From NCBI RefSeq assembly GCF_000376565.1, contig NZ_BARG01000093.1, positions 1 to 64,000 of the forward strand: a stretch of 64,000 nucleotides of DNA, in the 5' to 3' direction. Below are positions 17,712-26,106 of the stretch, in pieces. The notes beneath the pieces were generated by a model. It was not told the origin of the DNA and searched no databases. It saw only the letters and a list, made by a program, of their open reading frames with translations. The position numbers and the translations under genes were made by a program. The DNA is from Streptomyces hokutonensis. GTDB lineage: Bacteria > Actinomycetota > Actinomycetes > Streptomycetales > Streptomycetaceae. Position 1 is the first letter of the stretch, and every line of letters starts with the position of its first letter.

Positions 17712-18292
17712 GCGGCCTCGTCGGATCGGCGCACCCGGTAGCGGAGGTGCGTGACGTCTCGGTCCTCGAGACGCCGGACGAGGTCGAGTTCGATGTGATC
17801 ACCACCGAGGTGGTCGAAGAGCCGTCGGCCGTCCCCGAGGAGGACCTGCACCAGGTGGATCTCCATCTCGTCCATCTGCCCGGCTCGGAGAAGCGCTTGG
17901 GCCGCGCCCGCCCCGTGGACCATGACCGGCCGGTCCCCGGCGGCGGCGCGAGCCTGACGGGCGCAGTCCTCGACGTCGGTGACGAATCGCGCGTGGCCGG
18001 GTGGCACATCCCGGTCGTCCACATGGTGGGTGAGGACGAAGATCGGCACACCGTCGTGGTGGTCGCCCTGCCACCGCCCGGCGAGTTCGAAGGTCCGACG
18101 GCCGGAGATCACCGCGCCGGTGGCCAGTGCCTCGCGATAGACCTGTCCGCTGGGACCGTCGGATTCCCGGTCGTCGAGCCAGTTGAAAAGGCGTCCACCG
18201 GCGCGGCCGAGCTCCTGGCCCGGCCGATCGTCCGGACCGGCAACGTAGCCGTCGAGAGACATCGACATGTACAGCCGAATCGGACTGCTCAT
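17708..18292 (-). CDS. Dihydrofolate-reductase/RibD C-terminal-like family protein
   Basis: Predicted NADPH-dependent reductase of the RibD_C/DHFR-like family, about 194 residues. Family phrases include IRLYMSMSLDGYVAGPDD at the N-terminus, VISGRRTFELAGRWQG, PIFVLTHH and VMVHGAGAAQALLRAGQMDEM, ending with a conserved HIELDLVRRLE strand region. Start 18292 has GGAGG 5 bases upstream; an in-frame ATG at 18304 also has GGAGG, so the N-terminus is uncertain by four residues. It is translationally coupled to the VOC gene. These proteins are common, poorly characterised and sometimes act on exogenous substrates. Confidence 0.9.
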   Translation of the reverse strand: MSSPIRLYMSMSLDGYVAGPDDRPGQELGRAGGRLFNWLDDRESDGPSGQVYREALATGAVISGRRTFELAGRWQGDHHDGVPIFVLTHHVDDRDVPPGHARFVTDVEDCARQARAAAGDRPVMVHGAGAAQALLRAGQMDEMEIHLVQVLLGDGRRLFDHLGGDHIELDLVRRLEDRDVTHLRYRVRRSDEAA

Positions 18293-18659
18293 TCTGGCCT
18301 CCATCTTTCCTCCATCACATGGGGATGCTCCGCGTCCCGCCCCGCAGGGGTGGGAATGTCGCAGTGGAAGACTTCAGGCAGCAGGCAGATTCATCGGCCT
18401 GACGAGGCGGAAATGAAGAGCAGTCGATCAGTTGCGGTGATTCAGGCGCGCGAGCCTCGGAGCGTTCGACAAGCCGACCGCGCTCGAAGCGGGCTCCGGC
18501 CCGCACGAAGGCGACCAGGTGGGACGGGTCCAGCTGGGAACCGAAGGCGGCTTTTCATGCCGTGGCCTGGCATTACGACAGGTGCGGTGCCGCCCGTCCG
18601 TGACGTCCGTGAGGTCCATGACTTCTGATAGGTCTGGTCTGTATGGCGTCGGACAACGC
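18293..18659. other. Intergenic region
   Basis: About 367 bases between the DHFR-like gene start and the SMI1/KNR4-like gene end. Open frames on the minus strand look non-coding. It contains the promoter region for the DHFR-like/VOC operon; no clear operator was seen. Confidence 0.4.
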
Positions 18660-19148
18660 TCAGCCGCGCGGTGGCGTCCAGTGCCCCACCGTCATGGTCA
18701 CGGCTTCGTTCGCGTTGAGGGACTGGAGGCGGTCGGCCACGTCGGTCAGCATCTCCGTGATGCCCGGCCAGCGGGGCGCCCGGTCGTGTCCGGTACGGGT
18801 GAAGGGGACGACGCAGCCGTGGAGTTGCCCCGGCCGCAGGTCGGTGAACAGGCCGCCGCCTCCGCCGTCGACGGCCACGGGCAGCCACTCCGGCAGCCAT
18901 ACGGGGACTGCTTCCGTGGGGTACAACGTGCCTGCGGGATCGCCGCTGCGGGCACGGGTGTGATCTTCCCAGGCTGCCGCGAGCGCCGGGGGCACGATGT
19001 CCCGTGCCGCCTGGAGGTGGATGGTCCGGCGTTCGTCGGCCTCGGCCGCGCCGCAGGGGTCGTAGAAGTCGGGGATCAAGTGGCCTGCCGGGGGCGGTGA
19101 TTCGGGGGCGGCGCACGGTCGAGGCCGTCCGTCCGGGCCCACCAGCAC
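18660..19148 (-). pseudogene. SMI1/KNR4 (SUKH) domain protein, apparently 5'-truncated or frameshifted
   Basis: The frame encodes most of an SMI1/KNR4 domain: HLIPDFYDPCGAAEADERR, then TEAVPVWLPEWLPVAVDGGG, PGQLHGCVVPF and PGITEMLTDVADRLQ. The usual N-terminal part (LPPALLCWWARTDGLDRA) lies just upstream in a different frame, so a frameshift near 19110-19130 separates it. A GTG at 19148 could still start a shortened 162-residue product. SUKH proteins commonly serve as immunity proteins to contact-dependent or polymorphic toxins, or have regulatory roles; no toxin gene is adjacent here. Confidence 0.65.
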
Positions 19149-19194
19149 AGCAGGGCCGGGGGCAGTCCGGAGCCTCCATCAGACCTGGAGCGGT

Positions 19195-19521
19195 TCAGTG
19201 GCCGAGGGTCTTGGCCAGCTGCTGCTTGTTCATGGAGGAGCGGCCGTGGATGTTGCGCTTCCGGGCCTCCTCGTAGAGCTGGTCCCTGGTGGGGCTCACC
19301 GGGCCTCGGTGCGAGCGCTCGCCTCCGCGCTGCGAGGCGGACTTCTTGTCCTGGGTGGAGACCTTGCCCGGCTGCTTCGCTTCGCCGGAGCGGGCCCGTT
19401 CCTTGTTGACCGTCCGCGCGGCGATCTCCTTCGCGCGCCCGGCGGAGGCTCCCCGCTTCTCCGCGCTGTCCTTGATGTGCTCGTACTGCCGCTCCCGCTT
19501 GGGGCTGGAACCTGCCGGCAT
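19195..19521 (-). CDS. Small basic 'plasmid stabilization'-type protein with Rho-N-like C-terminus
   Basis: A 108-residue, very hydrophilic, Lys/Arg/Glu-rich protein starting at ATG 19521 after GAGGAGAG. The N-terminal half reads PKRERQYEHIKDSAEKRG and AKEIAARTVNKERARSG. The C-terminus (TRDQLYEEARKRNIHGRSS, then MNKQQLAKTLGH) resembles the Rho-termination-factor N-terminal/SAP-like helical motif. Streptomyces relatives are usually labelled plasmid stabilisation protein without experimental support. It likely binds nucleic acid. It stands alone here and has no obvious partner. Confidence 0.8.
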   Translation of the reverse strand: MPAGSSPKRERQYEHIKDSAEKRGASAGRAKEIAARTVNKERARSGEAKQPGKVSTQDKKSASQRGGERSHRGPVSPTRDQLYEEARKRNIHGRSSMNKQQLAKTLGH

Positions 19522-19999
19522 CACTGCTCTCCTCACCTCGGAATCGACGTGGGGATGTGTTTCCCTACTCCTCGGGTGCTCCGTACGGGGCGAGCCACAC
19601 TCACTCCCGCCTCTTCCAGTGCACGCTGTCCCGCCGCGCGCCGCGCGCCGCGAGCGAGGGCGGACCGAGCGGCGGAGAGGGTTTGCGGACACCGCGGGAG
19701 GGGGCGGATCACCAGCATCGGCGGGGTGCGGCGTGAGTTCGACACCGAGATCGTCGACCAGTTGCCATGGAGGTCGAGCCGACCGGTGTCGCCGAAAAGA
19801 GCGCGGACGTATCCGCCCCGAGAACCCCGGAACGCCCCTCTGGCAGTGATTCCCGGGGTGCCCGCCGTCGGTGGCACGCGCGCCGCCTTGGTCAGCTGTC
19901 GGCGGCTGCGGTGGTGCGGGGGAATCAACCGTGGGAAAGGGGGCACTCCTCCGGACGAGAATCGCGAACACCGACACGCAGAGATGTGGATGAGGCCGG
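19522..19999. other. Intergenic region upstream of the STAS gene
   Basis: About 478 bases with no gene I can defend. A minus-strand frame contains a protein-like phrase (GRLDLHGNWSTISVSNSRR) around 19720-19790 but has no start or family match; it could be a decayed fragment. The rest is GC-rich with no clear operator. Confidence 0.35.
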
Positions 20000-20362
20000 A
20001 TGGTGGACACCCAACAAGCGGGGCGGTCCGCAGGGTTGTCGGTCCGCACCGACACGGTCGACGGCATCTTCGTCGTGACCGTGGCCGGAGAGGTCGACCA
20101 TCAGACGGGCAGCCCCCTCAGGCAGGCACTGGACATAACTGACGGTGTTCCTCCCCGCATCGTCGTCGACCTGCGACAGGTTTCCTTCATGGATTCCAGC
20201 GGCATCAACATTCTCATCGCCGTGCACCACGACCTTGCCCGCGCGAACGGCTGGCTACGGCTGGCCGGAGCTGTTCCCTCGGTACGGCGCACCATCCAGC
20301 TCGTCGGCCTCGACATGCTCGTCGACTGCTACCCGAGCCTTCCGCAGGCCCTGACCGGCTGA
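20000..20362 (+). CDS. STAS-domain anti-sigma-factor antagonist
   Basis: A 120-residue STAS protein of the SpoIIAA/RsbV/BldG type. It would bind an anti-sigma (HATPase) kinase and be switched by phosphorylation of a serine. The motif VVDLRQVSFMDSSGINIL contains the DSSG site with the predicted phospho-acceptor Ser. GIFVVTVAGEVDHQTGSPLRQAL forms the N-terminal strand-helix. The start at ATG 20000 has only a weak GAGG upstream. There is no adjacent anti-sigma or sigma gene, so the partner is encoded elsewhere. A second STAS-type gene, fused to ANTAR and broken, lies at 22240-22812. Confidence 0.9.
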   Translation: MVDTQQAGRSAGLSVRTDTVDGIFVVTVAGEVDHQTGSPLRQALDITDGVPPRIVVDLRQVSFMDSSGINILIAVHHDLARANGWLRLAGAVPSVRRTIQLVGLDMLVDCYPSLPQALTG

Positions 20363-20376
20363 TGACCGGCCGCCAC

Positions 20377-20393
20377 GGCAGCCACCGGCTGCC
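20377..20393. terminator. Hairpin between convergent STAS and HhH-GPD genes
   Basis: GGCAGCC (20377-20383) and GGCTGCC (20387-20393) pair across an ACC loop, in the 53-base gap between two convergent genes, consistent with a bidirectional terminator. There is no T-run. Confidence 0.55.
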
Positions 20394-20415
20394 CGCCTCG
20401 GTACCGGGAGCGGTC

Positions 20416-21072
20416 TCAGGTACGGGTGGCTTCGCGGATTGCCGGAGGGGCCTTTTTGTCGAGGGCGACGCGGACCAGGGCGGCTGCCAGGACGGCCGGC
20501 TCCGCGCCGTCCGCCATGCGGAGCAGCGCATCGGCACTGGTAGGCAGATCCAGGGCTCGGGCGCCCTGGAGGGCTTTGGCGTCGAGATACGGCGCCGTGC
20601 CGGGCCAGACGGCCTGTGCCTCGCGCAGGAAGATGTCGGCGCCGGCCGGTCCCAGCCCGGGGAACTCCTGGAGCAGGCGCCGTATCTCGGCCGTGTCGCC
20701 GTCGGCCCGATCGCGCAGCTGCCGCAGGTCGCCTCCATAACGTTCGGTGGCCAGTGTCGCGCCGTCGCCGAGTTGGGTGGCGGTGCGTTCGTCGTAGCGC
20801 CGATAGCCACCGCGGCCGAGCGCGTCGACCCGCTGCTGCCAGGTGGCGTCGGCCATCCGGCGCGGATCGCGCAGGCCGGCGGCGGTCAGCTCTTTCGCGG
20901 CGGCGACCGCGATGTCGGCCCGGATACGAGCACTGAGCAGGCAGGCGAGCACCAGCAGCCGGTACAACGGCCGAGGAGTGTCCTTGAGGGGAATGCCCGC
21001 CTCGACGGCGTAGGTGCGGCCGTGCGTTTCCAACAGCGCCCGTATCACGCCGTGTTGGGTGGTGGTGGCCAT
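20416..21072 (-). CDS. Endonuclease III-like HhH-GPD protein
   Basis: A 218-residue protein related to the endonuclease III / HhH-GPD DNA glycosylase superfamily. The start at 21072 is supported by GGAGGTGAGACGG directly upstream; an earlier in-frame ATG at 21150 lacks this. LVLACLLSARIRADIAVAAA corresponds to the N-terminal helices. RLLQEFPGLGPAGADIFLRE is the helix-hairpin-helix, followed by a region with the glycosylase-type Asp (YLDAKAL). It lacks the C-terminal Cys4 iron-sulphur cluster of classic Nth. Relatives are annotated as endonucleases in Streptomyces; catalytic activity is unproven. Confidence 0.8.
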   Translation of the reverse strand: MATTTQHGVIRALLETHGRTYAVEAGIPLKDTPRPLYRLLVLACLLSARIRADIAVAAAKELTAAGLRDPRRMADATWQQRVDALGRGGYRRYDERTATQLGDGATLATERYGGDLRQLRDRADGDTAEIRRLLQEFPGLGPAGADIFLREAQAVWPGTAPYLDAKALQGARALDLPTSADALLRMADGAEPAVLAAALVRVALDKKAPPAIREATRT

Positions 21073-21181
21073 CCGTCTCACCTCCGTGGACTGCGTACGG
21101 TATTCCGCGTACCCCCATGGATCCGGGCGAAAGGGGAAGAGCGTACCCACCTGTGGCTCGGCAGGGGGAGGGCACTGCCGG

Positions 21182-21604
21182 CTACGTTCCGTCGGTGATC
21201 GTGGCGAGTTCTCTGTCGAGCGCCGGAGCGATACCGCGGGCGTCGAGGCAGACCCTCCCGCGCACTTTCCGGACGAATTGCGCCACCCCGTCTTCGGGCA
21301 GCCACACCCGTGCGAGGGTCGGGGCGACGAGGCTCACCTCGACGCCGTCGATCGGCCCCTGTGCGGGTCGCACGGTGATGTCTCCCTCACCGGCCGGGGA
21401 CATCAGGCCCTGGGCGAGCAGTTCCCAGGCGAAGGTCCAGGTGACTTCGAGCCCGTCGGGGCCCAGCAGCACCAGGCGCACGGCCAGGCAGTCGTCGGGC
21501 TGGTAGACGAGCTCCGTGGGGATGATGGCGCCTTCGTCGTCCGCGAGGACGACGAATCCGGTCGCGTCGACCCTCAGCTGCGGGTCGTGCGGGCGCTGGA
21601 TCAC
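21182..21604 (-). CDS. SsgA-like sporulation/cell-division regulator (SALP)
   Basis: Member of the actinomycete-specific SsgA family that positions septa and remodels the wall during sporulation. The 140-residue product starts at GTG 21604 with GGAGAG 7 bases upstream. Family landmarks are FVVLADDEGAIIPTELVY, PDDCLAVRLVL, VTWTFAWELLAQGLMSPAGEGDI and a C-terminal acidic helical tail. The start codon overlaps the stop of the upstream DUF5133 gene by four bases (GTGA), so the two are co-translated. It is one of several paralogues expected per genome; the specific member cannot be named from sequence alone. Confidence 0.93.
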   Translation of the reverse strand: MIQRPHDPQLRVDATGFVVLADDEGAIIPTELVYQPDDCLAVRLVLLGPDGLEVTWTFAWELLAQGLMSPAGEGDITVRPAQGPIDGVEVSLVAPTLARVWLPEDGVAQFVRKVRGRVCLDARGIAPALDRELATITDGT

Positions 21605-21864
21605 GAGATGCTCTCCGTCTGCCCGGCACCGCTCTCGACCGTCGGGACGGCCAGTCTTGGCGGTCGCGAAGGTCCGGGCGTCCGGGATCCGGGGCACAGC
21701 ACCCGCACGGCCGTCATGGCCTCCTCGACAGTGCGGGTGCCGGTGAGGACGCACAGGGTGTAGGCGGCGTCCCGCACGCTGACGGCGGCGGCCGCGTCCT
21801 CGGCGGCCGCGAGCGCGAGATATCGGTCGACGGTCTGTTGCAGCACAGATGGGTCCGGGACCAT
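21601..21864 (-). CDS. DUF5133-family small protein
   Basis: An 87-residue Streptomyces-type DUF5133 protein, starting at ATG 21864 after GGAGGT. It begins VPDPSVLQQTVDRYLALAAAE and carries the hallmark DAAYTLCVLTGTRTVEEAM helix. Function is unknown; such genes are typically small, conserved and sometimes developmentally expressed. It lies directly upstream of, and overlaps, the SsgA-like gene, which suggests a shared developmental role. Confidence 0.85.
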   Translation of the reverse strand: MVPDPSVLQQTVDRYLALAAAEDAAAAVSVRDAAYTLCVLTGTRTVEEAMTAVRVLCPGSRTPGPSRPPRLAVPTVESGAGQTESIS

Positions 21865-22239
21865 CACGGGGGACCTCCACCTTCGAGGCGAGGCACTGGG
21901 GCTCGACGGGTCGGAGTCGTGATGAGCGAGGGACGGCACGATGACACTCCTGGAGGGGGCTGGAGGAGGGAAGGGAGTATGCCTGCCGGCGGGAGCACGT
22001 GACTGCGCTCCCATGTGCCCCGTCCGTACGACCCGAAACGGGCTGATCGCGGCTCAAGTCCATGAGCTCATGCGCGGGTGACCACTCGCCCTGCATGGTG
22101 GTTTCCACCGGCCCCAGCAGAGGTTGGACATGGCTGTTCCGGCGGGAGTGCGCCTCCTCGCCGTATCGAGGTGGCCTGTTCGAGAGGGGCGCGCGGCGTA
22201 CCGACCAGAGTCGTGGTAAGCGTCCGCTTAGCCGTCTTC
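21865..22239. other. Intergenic region upstream of DUF5133/SsgA operon
   Basis: About 375 bases with no supported gene. It should contain the promoter of the DUF5133-SsgA operon on the minus strand and perhaps the lost 5' end of the STAS-ANTAR pseudogene on the plus strand. No clear operator was recognised. Confidence 0.4.
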
Positions 22240-22812
22240 GGTGCAGTGTGACACCGAGCAAGCCCTGCAGGACGCTCGGCGCCAGACCCTTTGCCGATCG
22301 GTACGGGGAATCGAGCTCGATCTGAGCGGGGCGTCGACCTCTGTGACCGCGCCGGCGCAAACGCGTTGCCGCGCGCGTCGGCAGGCCCTCGACGAGGGCA
22401 GGTCCATCACCGTCCGGACCGCGAGCGCGATAGTGCACCGACTCTTTCTCGGACACCGGCACGCGTTCCCTGGTCACCGTCGCGGACAAGCACCACCTGA
22501 GCACCCGGCACCCGTGGGATGCGTCGTTCGATCCCGCACCCCACCCCTGGAAGGAATCCGTGTCCTTTGGCAGGAGCGCACCAGGATCCGCGCATCGAAC
22601 TCGTTCAGGTGCGAGGGGCCATGCGGACTCGACCCGTGATCGATCTCGCCCGCGGAGTACCGATGGCGTCCTTCGGGCTGACCCCCAAGTACGCCTGGGA
22701 TGTTCTCGTGACGGTCTCCCAGAACACGAACATCAAACCGCACCACGTGGCTGAAGAGATCGTCAGGGCCGTCACCGGACCCCCGTTCGCCGAGGACCTC
22801 CAGCAGCACTGA
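22240..22812 (+). pseudogene. Broken STAS-ANTAR regulator gene
   Basis: Protein-like segments of a STAS domain joined to an ANTAR RNA-binding domain are spread over several frames. They are EQALQDARRQTLCRSV and IELDLSG (frame a), VDLCDRAGANALPRA (frame b), RARRQALDEGRSITVRTASA (frame a again), SDTGTRSLVTVADKHHL through FDPAPHPWKESVSFG (frame c), and QDPRIELVQVRGAMRTRPVI with VTVSQNTNIKPHHVAEEIV to the stop at 22812 (frame d). At least four indels have occurred, so no native protein is made. Intact relatives combine a STAS domain with ANTAR in Streptomyces. The last frame could still give a 97-residue ANTAR fragment. Confidence 0.8.
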
Positions 22813-23149
22813 TGGAGACGGCGGCCGGGCTGCCCAAGATCCGGCCAACGGTGCCGGAGGCGGAAGTCGGCGACGGCTCAACGGCAACGGGCGTTTTCCG
22901 CAGGGGGACTTCACCTTCAGGGGGCCCTTCCCGCTCCTGTCCTCCTCATGTCCCTGGACGCGCCGCGAAGGCACTACCGCCGCTGAGGCGCAGCACGGGT
23001 CATCTCGTGCTCGGCATCCAAACAACGTCCTCCACAGGCGAGTTGACCTTCCTGTCGGGCCCCTCGGTTTTCGGGCGTCCGGCATGGGCACTCGGGTCGA
23101 GATCCGGACGGACGAGTCGACCGCGTGACAGGCCATTGAGGAGGTATTC
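22813..23149. other. Intergenic region upstream of the WhiB gene
   Basis: About 337 bases without a supported gene. It is the likely promoter and 5' leader region of the WhiB-like gene, which has a strong GAGGAGG just before its start. No repeat or operator stands out. Confidence 0.4.
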
Positions 23150-23398
23150 ATGGAATGGGCCCAGCAGGCTGCCTGCGTTCATGAGGACCCGGAGCTGTTC
23201 TTTCCCCTCAGTGCCACGGGACCGGCGCTACGACAGGAACTCGCCGCCAAGCGTGTCTGCCTCGTCTGCCCCGTGATTCGACAGTGCCTGGACTGGGCGA
23301 TCGACAACGGTCAGGTCCACGGCGTATGGGGTGGAACGAGCGAGCGGGAGCGCGCCGAACTGCGCAGGGGGGCTGACCTGGTACACGCGCACCGGTGA
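23150..23398 (+). CDS. WhiB-like [4Fe-4S] transcription factor
   Basis: An 82-residue Wbl protein. The four cluster-ligating cysteines are Cys9, Cys37, Cys40 and Cys46 (C-x2-C-x5-C spacing after the first). The G[VI]WGG turn, here GVWGG near residue 58, is followed by a basic C-terminus that contacts DNA. GAGGAGG precedes the ATG. Wbl proteins bind the primary sigma factor and control development, redox responses or antibiotic resistance. This short form resembles WblA/WblC/WblE-type proteins, but the exact subgroup is not decidable here. Confidence 0.95.
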   Translation: MEWAQQAACVHEDPELFFPLSATGPALRQELAAKRVCLVCPVIRQCLDWAIDNGQVHGVWGGTSERERAELRRGADLVHAHR

Positions 23399-23785
23399 AC
23401 GCGGGGGCCCGGCGCCCCGTCGTACGGAATCTCGGGCTCCAGGGGCGGGTCGGGCTCCTTCCTGTGTGTGCCAGGAGGGGACGCCGCAAGAAAAGACGAT
23501 TACCGTCGGCAGGCCGTGGCCGAACACACGTCGGTGAAGTCCGCCTCGGGACGCGGGCCGGATCTGACCTCGGCCCACGGAGTGCGCTCCGCCCCGTGGC
23601 CACAACCCTGCTTCGCGCCTCCTCTTGGCGACTCCCGGGCCGAGTCCGCCGTCGGCCTTTCCGGAAGCGGCGGCTGTCGGTCGACGCGTCGTCTGCTGAT
23701 CACGGGCATGTGCGCCAAGCAGACGGGCGCGGGCCGCAGGTGACCACCTGGGCACCGCCGAGATGGCGCGGCTCACGTCCTCCCG
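23399..23785. other. Intergenic region between convergent WhiB and small membrane protein genes
   Basis: About 387 bases. Open frames cross it on both strands, but their products are Arg/Pro-rich with no recognisable domains. No clear terminator or repeat was found. Confidence 0.4.
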
Positions 23786-24046
23786 TCAGGGGAACAAGGC
23801 GATGCCGTTGAAGATCAGCGCCATGACACCGATGACGAACGCGGTGATCATCCAAGGACTGCGATGCTTCATGGGAGCCTTGGGTTTCGCCCCGCGCGGC
23901 CGGTCCTCGGGGAGGGCGGGCCGGGCGGTCCCGTGAGGAGAGTTCCTCGGCCCCTCGGTTTGCCACGAGAACTCCCAAATCGTCTGGTGAGCCGGTCGTA
24001 CTTCCTTCAGCGTCTCCCGACACGCTCTTTCAGCCCGACCGGCCAT
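23786..24046 (-). CDS. Small protein with C-terminal membrane segment, unknown function
   Basis: A possible 86-residue protein starting at ATG 24046, 5 bases after the stop of the carboxylate-amine ligase gene, with GAGG just upstream, so it may be the second gene of an operon. The N-terminal two thirds is hydrophilic and Pro/Arg-rich. The C-terminus (SPWMITAFVIGVMALIFNG, ending IALFP) is one clear transmembrane helix. No family is recognised. A shorter start at 23872 would leave little more than the membrane helix. Existence rests on position and the TM segment only. Confidence 0.4.
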   Translation of the reverse strand: MAGRAERACRETLKEVRPAHQTIWEFSWQTEGPRNSPHGTARPALPEDRPRGAKPKAPMKHRSPWMITAFVIGVMALIFNGIALFP

Positions 24047-24051
24047 GGTCC

Positions 24052-25176
24052 TCAAGGGCGTTCTGTTCCGTCTCGTTCGGCGGGCTCGGGCGCTATCAGG
24101 TCGAGCAGGCCTCTGGTGCCGCTTCGGGCGAGTACGGTCCGCTGTCTGGTGGCCCCTGTGCCCTGGTCGATCAGTTGCTGCACGCCCGTTGCCACCCGGT
24201 CGACGTCACCGAGTTCCTTGAGCGCGGGTGTGATGTGGCCCAGCAGCGCGCCGACCACGTTGGCGGCGGGTGAGGGTCTGTCGGTGCGTGGGTCGACCAG
24301 GTCTGCGCTCAGTCCGCGACGAGCGGCGTGCCAGCCCGCTGCTTGCAGGATGCTCGGTGACGGATTCACGGGGCGGGCTCCCCGGCGGCCCTCGTGCAGG
24401 GCGGTCACCACCAGTCCGCGGGCGAGCCCGGCGAGGGTGACGGCGCTCTCGACGTCCAGTTGGACGTCGGGCGCCCGGACTTCCAGCGTCGGGTACTCGT
24501 CGGACAGCCGGGCGTGCCAGTAGAGCTGGTGCCGGTCGGCGATCACGCCCGTGCCCAGCAGGGCGGCCACGTGCTCCTCGTAGTGGGCGGCGCCGGAGAA
24601 GAACGGGGGAGGACCGCTGACCGGCCAGCGACCGAAGACCACGGTGCGCCAGCTGGCGAACCCGGTGTCGCGCCCGTTCCAGAACGGGGAGTTGGCGCCC
24701 AGCGCCACCAGTACCGGCAGCCAGGGGCGCAGCAGGCCGAGGGCGACGGCGCCGGCCTGCCGGTCGGGCACGGCGACGTGAATGTGCGTGCCGCAGATCA
24801 GTTGCTCGTCCACCAGTTGCGTGGCGGCTGCGCGCATCTCCCGGTACCGCGGCGTTCCGGTCACCGGCACCGTTTCGTCCCCCATCAGGGGTGCGCCGCC
24901 GGTCGAGGCCAGTCGGCAGTTCACCCGCTGTGCGGCCCCGCTCACCAGGCGCCGGAACCGACCGAGGTGCCGGGCGACCTCGTCGAGATCGGAGCACACC
25001 GGGGTCGCTACCTCCACCATGGCCTGCAGAAGTTCGGTGTCGACTTCCTCCCGTTTGAGTCCCGGCTCTCGCCGCGCCGCCGTCCGAAGCCTGCCGGCGC
25101 GTGACGCCGGCAGGGCGGTCCGTCGGTCGAGCAGCAAGAACTCTTCCTCCACCCCGAGCGTCACACCTGTCGTCAT
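24052..25176 (-). CDS. YbdK-type carboxylate-amine ligase (glutamate-cysteine ligase family 2)
   Basis: ATP-grasp-like GCS2 family enzyme predicted to form an amide between a carboxylate, such as glutamate, and an amine. The 374-residue protein begins with the signature GVEEEFLLLD. It has VDTELLQAMVEVATPVC, the metal/ATP region ICGTHIHVAVPD, NSPFWNGRDTGFASWRT and RHQLYWHARLSDEYPTLEVR, all family hallmarks. Start 25176 (ATG) is preferred over an in-frame GTG six bases upstream. Streptomyces often has several copies. The role is unknown; it is not tied to mycothiol or glutathione genes here. Confidence 0.92.
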   Translation of the reverse strand: MTTGVTLGVEEEFLLLDRRTALPASRAGRLRTAARREPGLKREEVDTELLQAMVEVATPVCSDLDEVARHLGRFRRLVSGAAQRVNCRLASTGGAPLMGDETVPVTGTPRYREMRAAATQLVDEQLICGTHIHVAVPDRQAGAVALGLLRPWLPVLVALGANSPFWNGRDTGFASWRTVVFGRWPVSGPPPFFSGAAHYEEHVAALLGTGVIADRHQLYWHARLSDEYPTLEVRAPDVQLDVESAVTLAGLARGLVVTALHEGRRGARPVNPSPSILQAAGWHAARRGLSADLVDPRTDRPSPAANVVGALLGHITPALKELGDVDRVATGVQQLIDQGTGATRQRTVLARSGTRGLLDLIAPEPAERDGTERP

Positions 25177-25538
25177 GGTCACCGACTACCCCCGATAGGC
25201 CTGGTCACAGATGCCTTTGTGGTCGGGATTCGGTGGTTGTACGGATTGCTGAGTTGTCAGGTCCGTGATCGAGGTACCCGCCGAGGTGCCGGCTTTGAGG
25301 CATCCGGCCTTGATACGTAATCGCGCAATCTGGCTCACATCACCCCTCGTAGGACTTCCGGAGACGACCACTTAGTTCGACGAGGTTCGAACAGATGGCG
25401 ACATCTGCCGGCCGGGTGACAGCCTGCGGATGGAAACAGCGCAGGCTCCAGAGGCCACGCGGGTCTCATCCTGCGCGGACGGCCACGACCAGCCGTCCCC
25501 GGCACACTGCCCAGGATCACAACAGGGGGAACACCATC
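25177..25538. other. Intergenic region upstream of the SapA-like gene
   Basis: About 360 bases between diverging genes, containing the promoters of the ligase gene and the SapA-like gene. I see no repeat or recognisable operator beyond AT-rich patches near 25230-25330 and 25360-25380. Confidence 0.4.
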
Positions 25539-25979
25539 ATGAACTCGATCCGTCGCAAGGCGGCCACCGCCACGGCGCTCGCCGTCCTCGCCCTGGGCGG
25601 GACGCTCGCCGCGACCACACCGGCCTCGGCGGCCACGCCTACCCAGTACAACGGCGCCTGCGGTACCGGATACGACGTCATCAGGGCTACGCCGATCCAC
25701 TCGTCGCAGTCCGCCATCCCGGCCACCACATTCGTGACCTTCAACAGCGCCGTCGGCAAGGTCTGCGCGGTAACCGTCCGCACGAACCCGGGCGCCCGCG
25801 TGTTCATGGAGGTCACGCTGGACACCTGGCCCTACAGCAGCGGCGAGGCCAGGGACTCCGGCTCGTACACCAGCTACGCGGGCCCGGTCTACAAGGACGC
25901 CCCCGACGACGGTCAGTGTCTGACCTGGAGCGGTTCGATCGACATCTACTACAACTCGGACAACGGCCTTTGCACCTGA
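25539..25979 (+). CDS. SapA-like spore-associated secreted protein
   Basis: A 146-residue exported protein resembling Streptomyces spore-associated protein A. ATG at 25539 follows AGGGGGA. The signal peptide runs to about residue 31 (TPASAA). The mature part starts YNGACGTGYDVI and includes VTVRTNPGARVFMEVTLDTW, SGSYTSYAGPVYKDAP and CLTWSGSID, with conserved cysteines likely paired. Such proteins coat aerial hyphae and spores or occur in culture fluid; their molecular function is not established. A hairpin (26043-26069) follows the gene. Confidence 0.85.
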   Translation: MNSIRRKAATATALAVLALGGTLAATTPASAATPTQYNGACGTGYDVIRATPIHSSQSAIPATTFVTFNSAVGKVCAVTVRTNPGARVFMEVTLDTWPYSSGEARDSGSYTSYAGPVYKDAPDDGQCLTWSGSIDIYYNSDNGLCT

Positions 25980-26042
25980 CCGACAGTGTCCGACCTGCTC
26001 GTCTCGCGGGTCGGCCGTGTCAGCAGCTCGCTCCAGGGAGAA

Positions 26043-26069
26043 CCGCCCGCGGCGTTCGGCGGCGGGCGG
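26043..26069. terminator. Hairpin downstream of the SapA-like gene
   Basis: CCGCCCGC (26043-26050) and GCGGGCGG (26062-26069) form perfect 8-bp arms around an 11-base loop, about 64 bases after the stop. No T-run follows; factor-independent efficiency is uncertain. Confidence 0.55.
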
Positions 26070-26084
26070 CTACGCCTTGGTCGT

Positions 26085-26106
26085 TGCAACCACGGCCGTG
26101 GTTGCA
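26085..26106. repeat. Perfect 22-bp palindrome
   Basis: TGCAACCACGG joined directly to CCGTGGTTGCA gives an uninterrupted 22-bp palindrome, 16 bases beyond the SapA-like terminator hairpin and not next to an obvious gene start. It could be a protein-binding site or a second stem of the terminator region. Its role is unknown. Confidence 0.85.
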
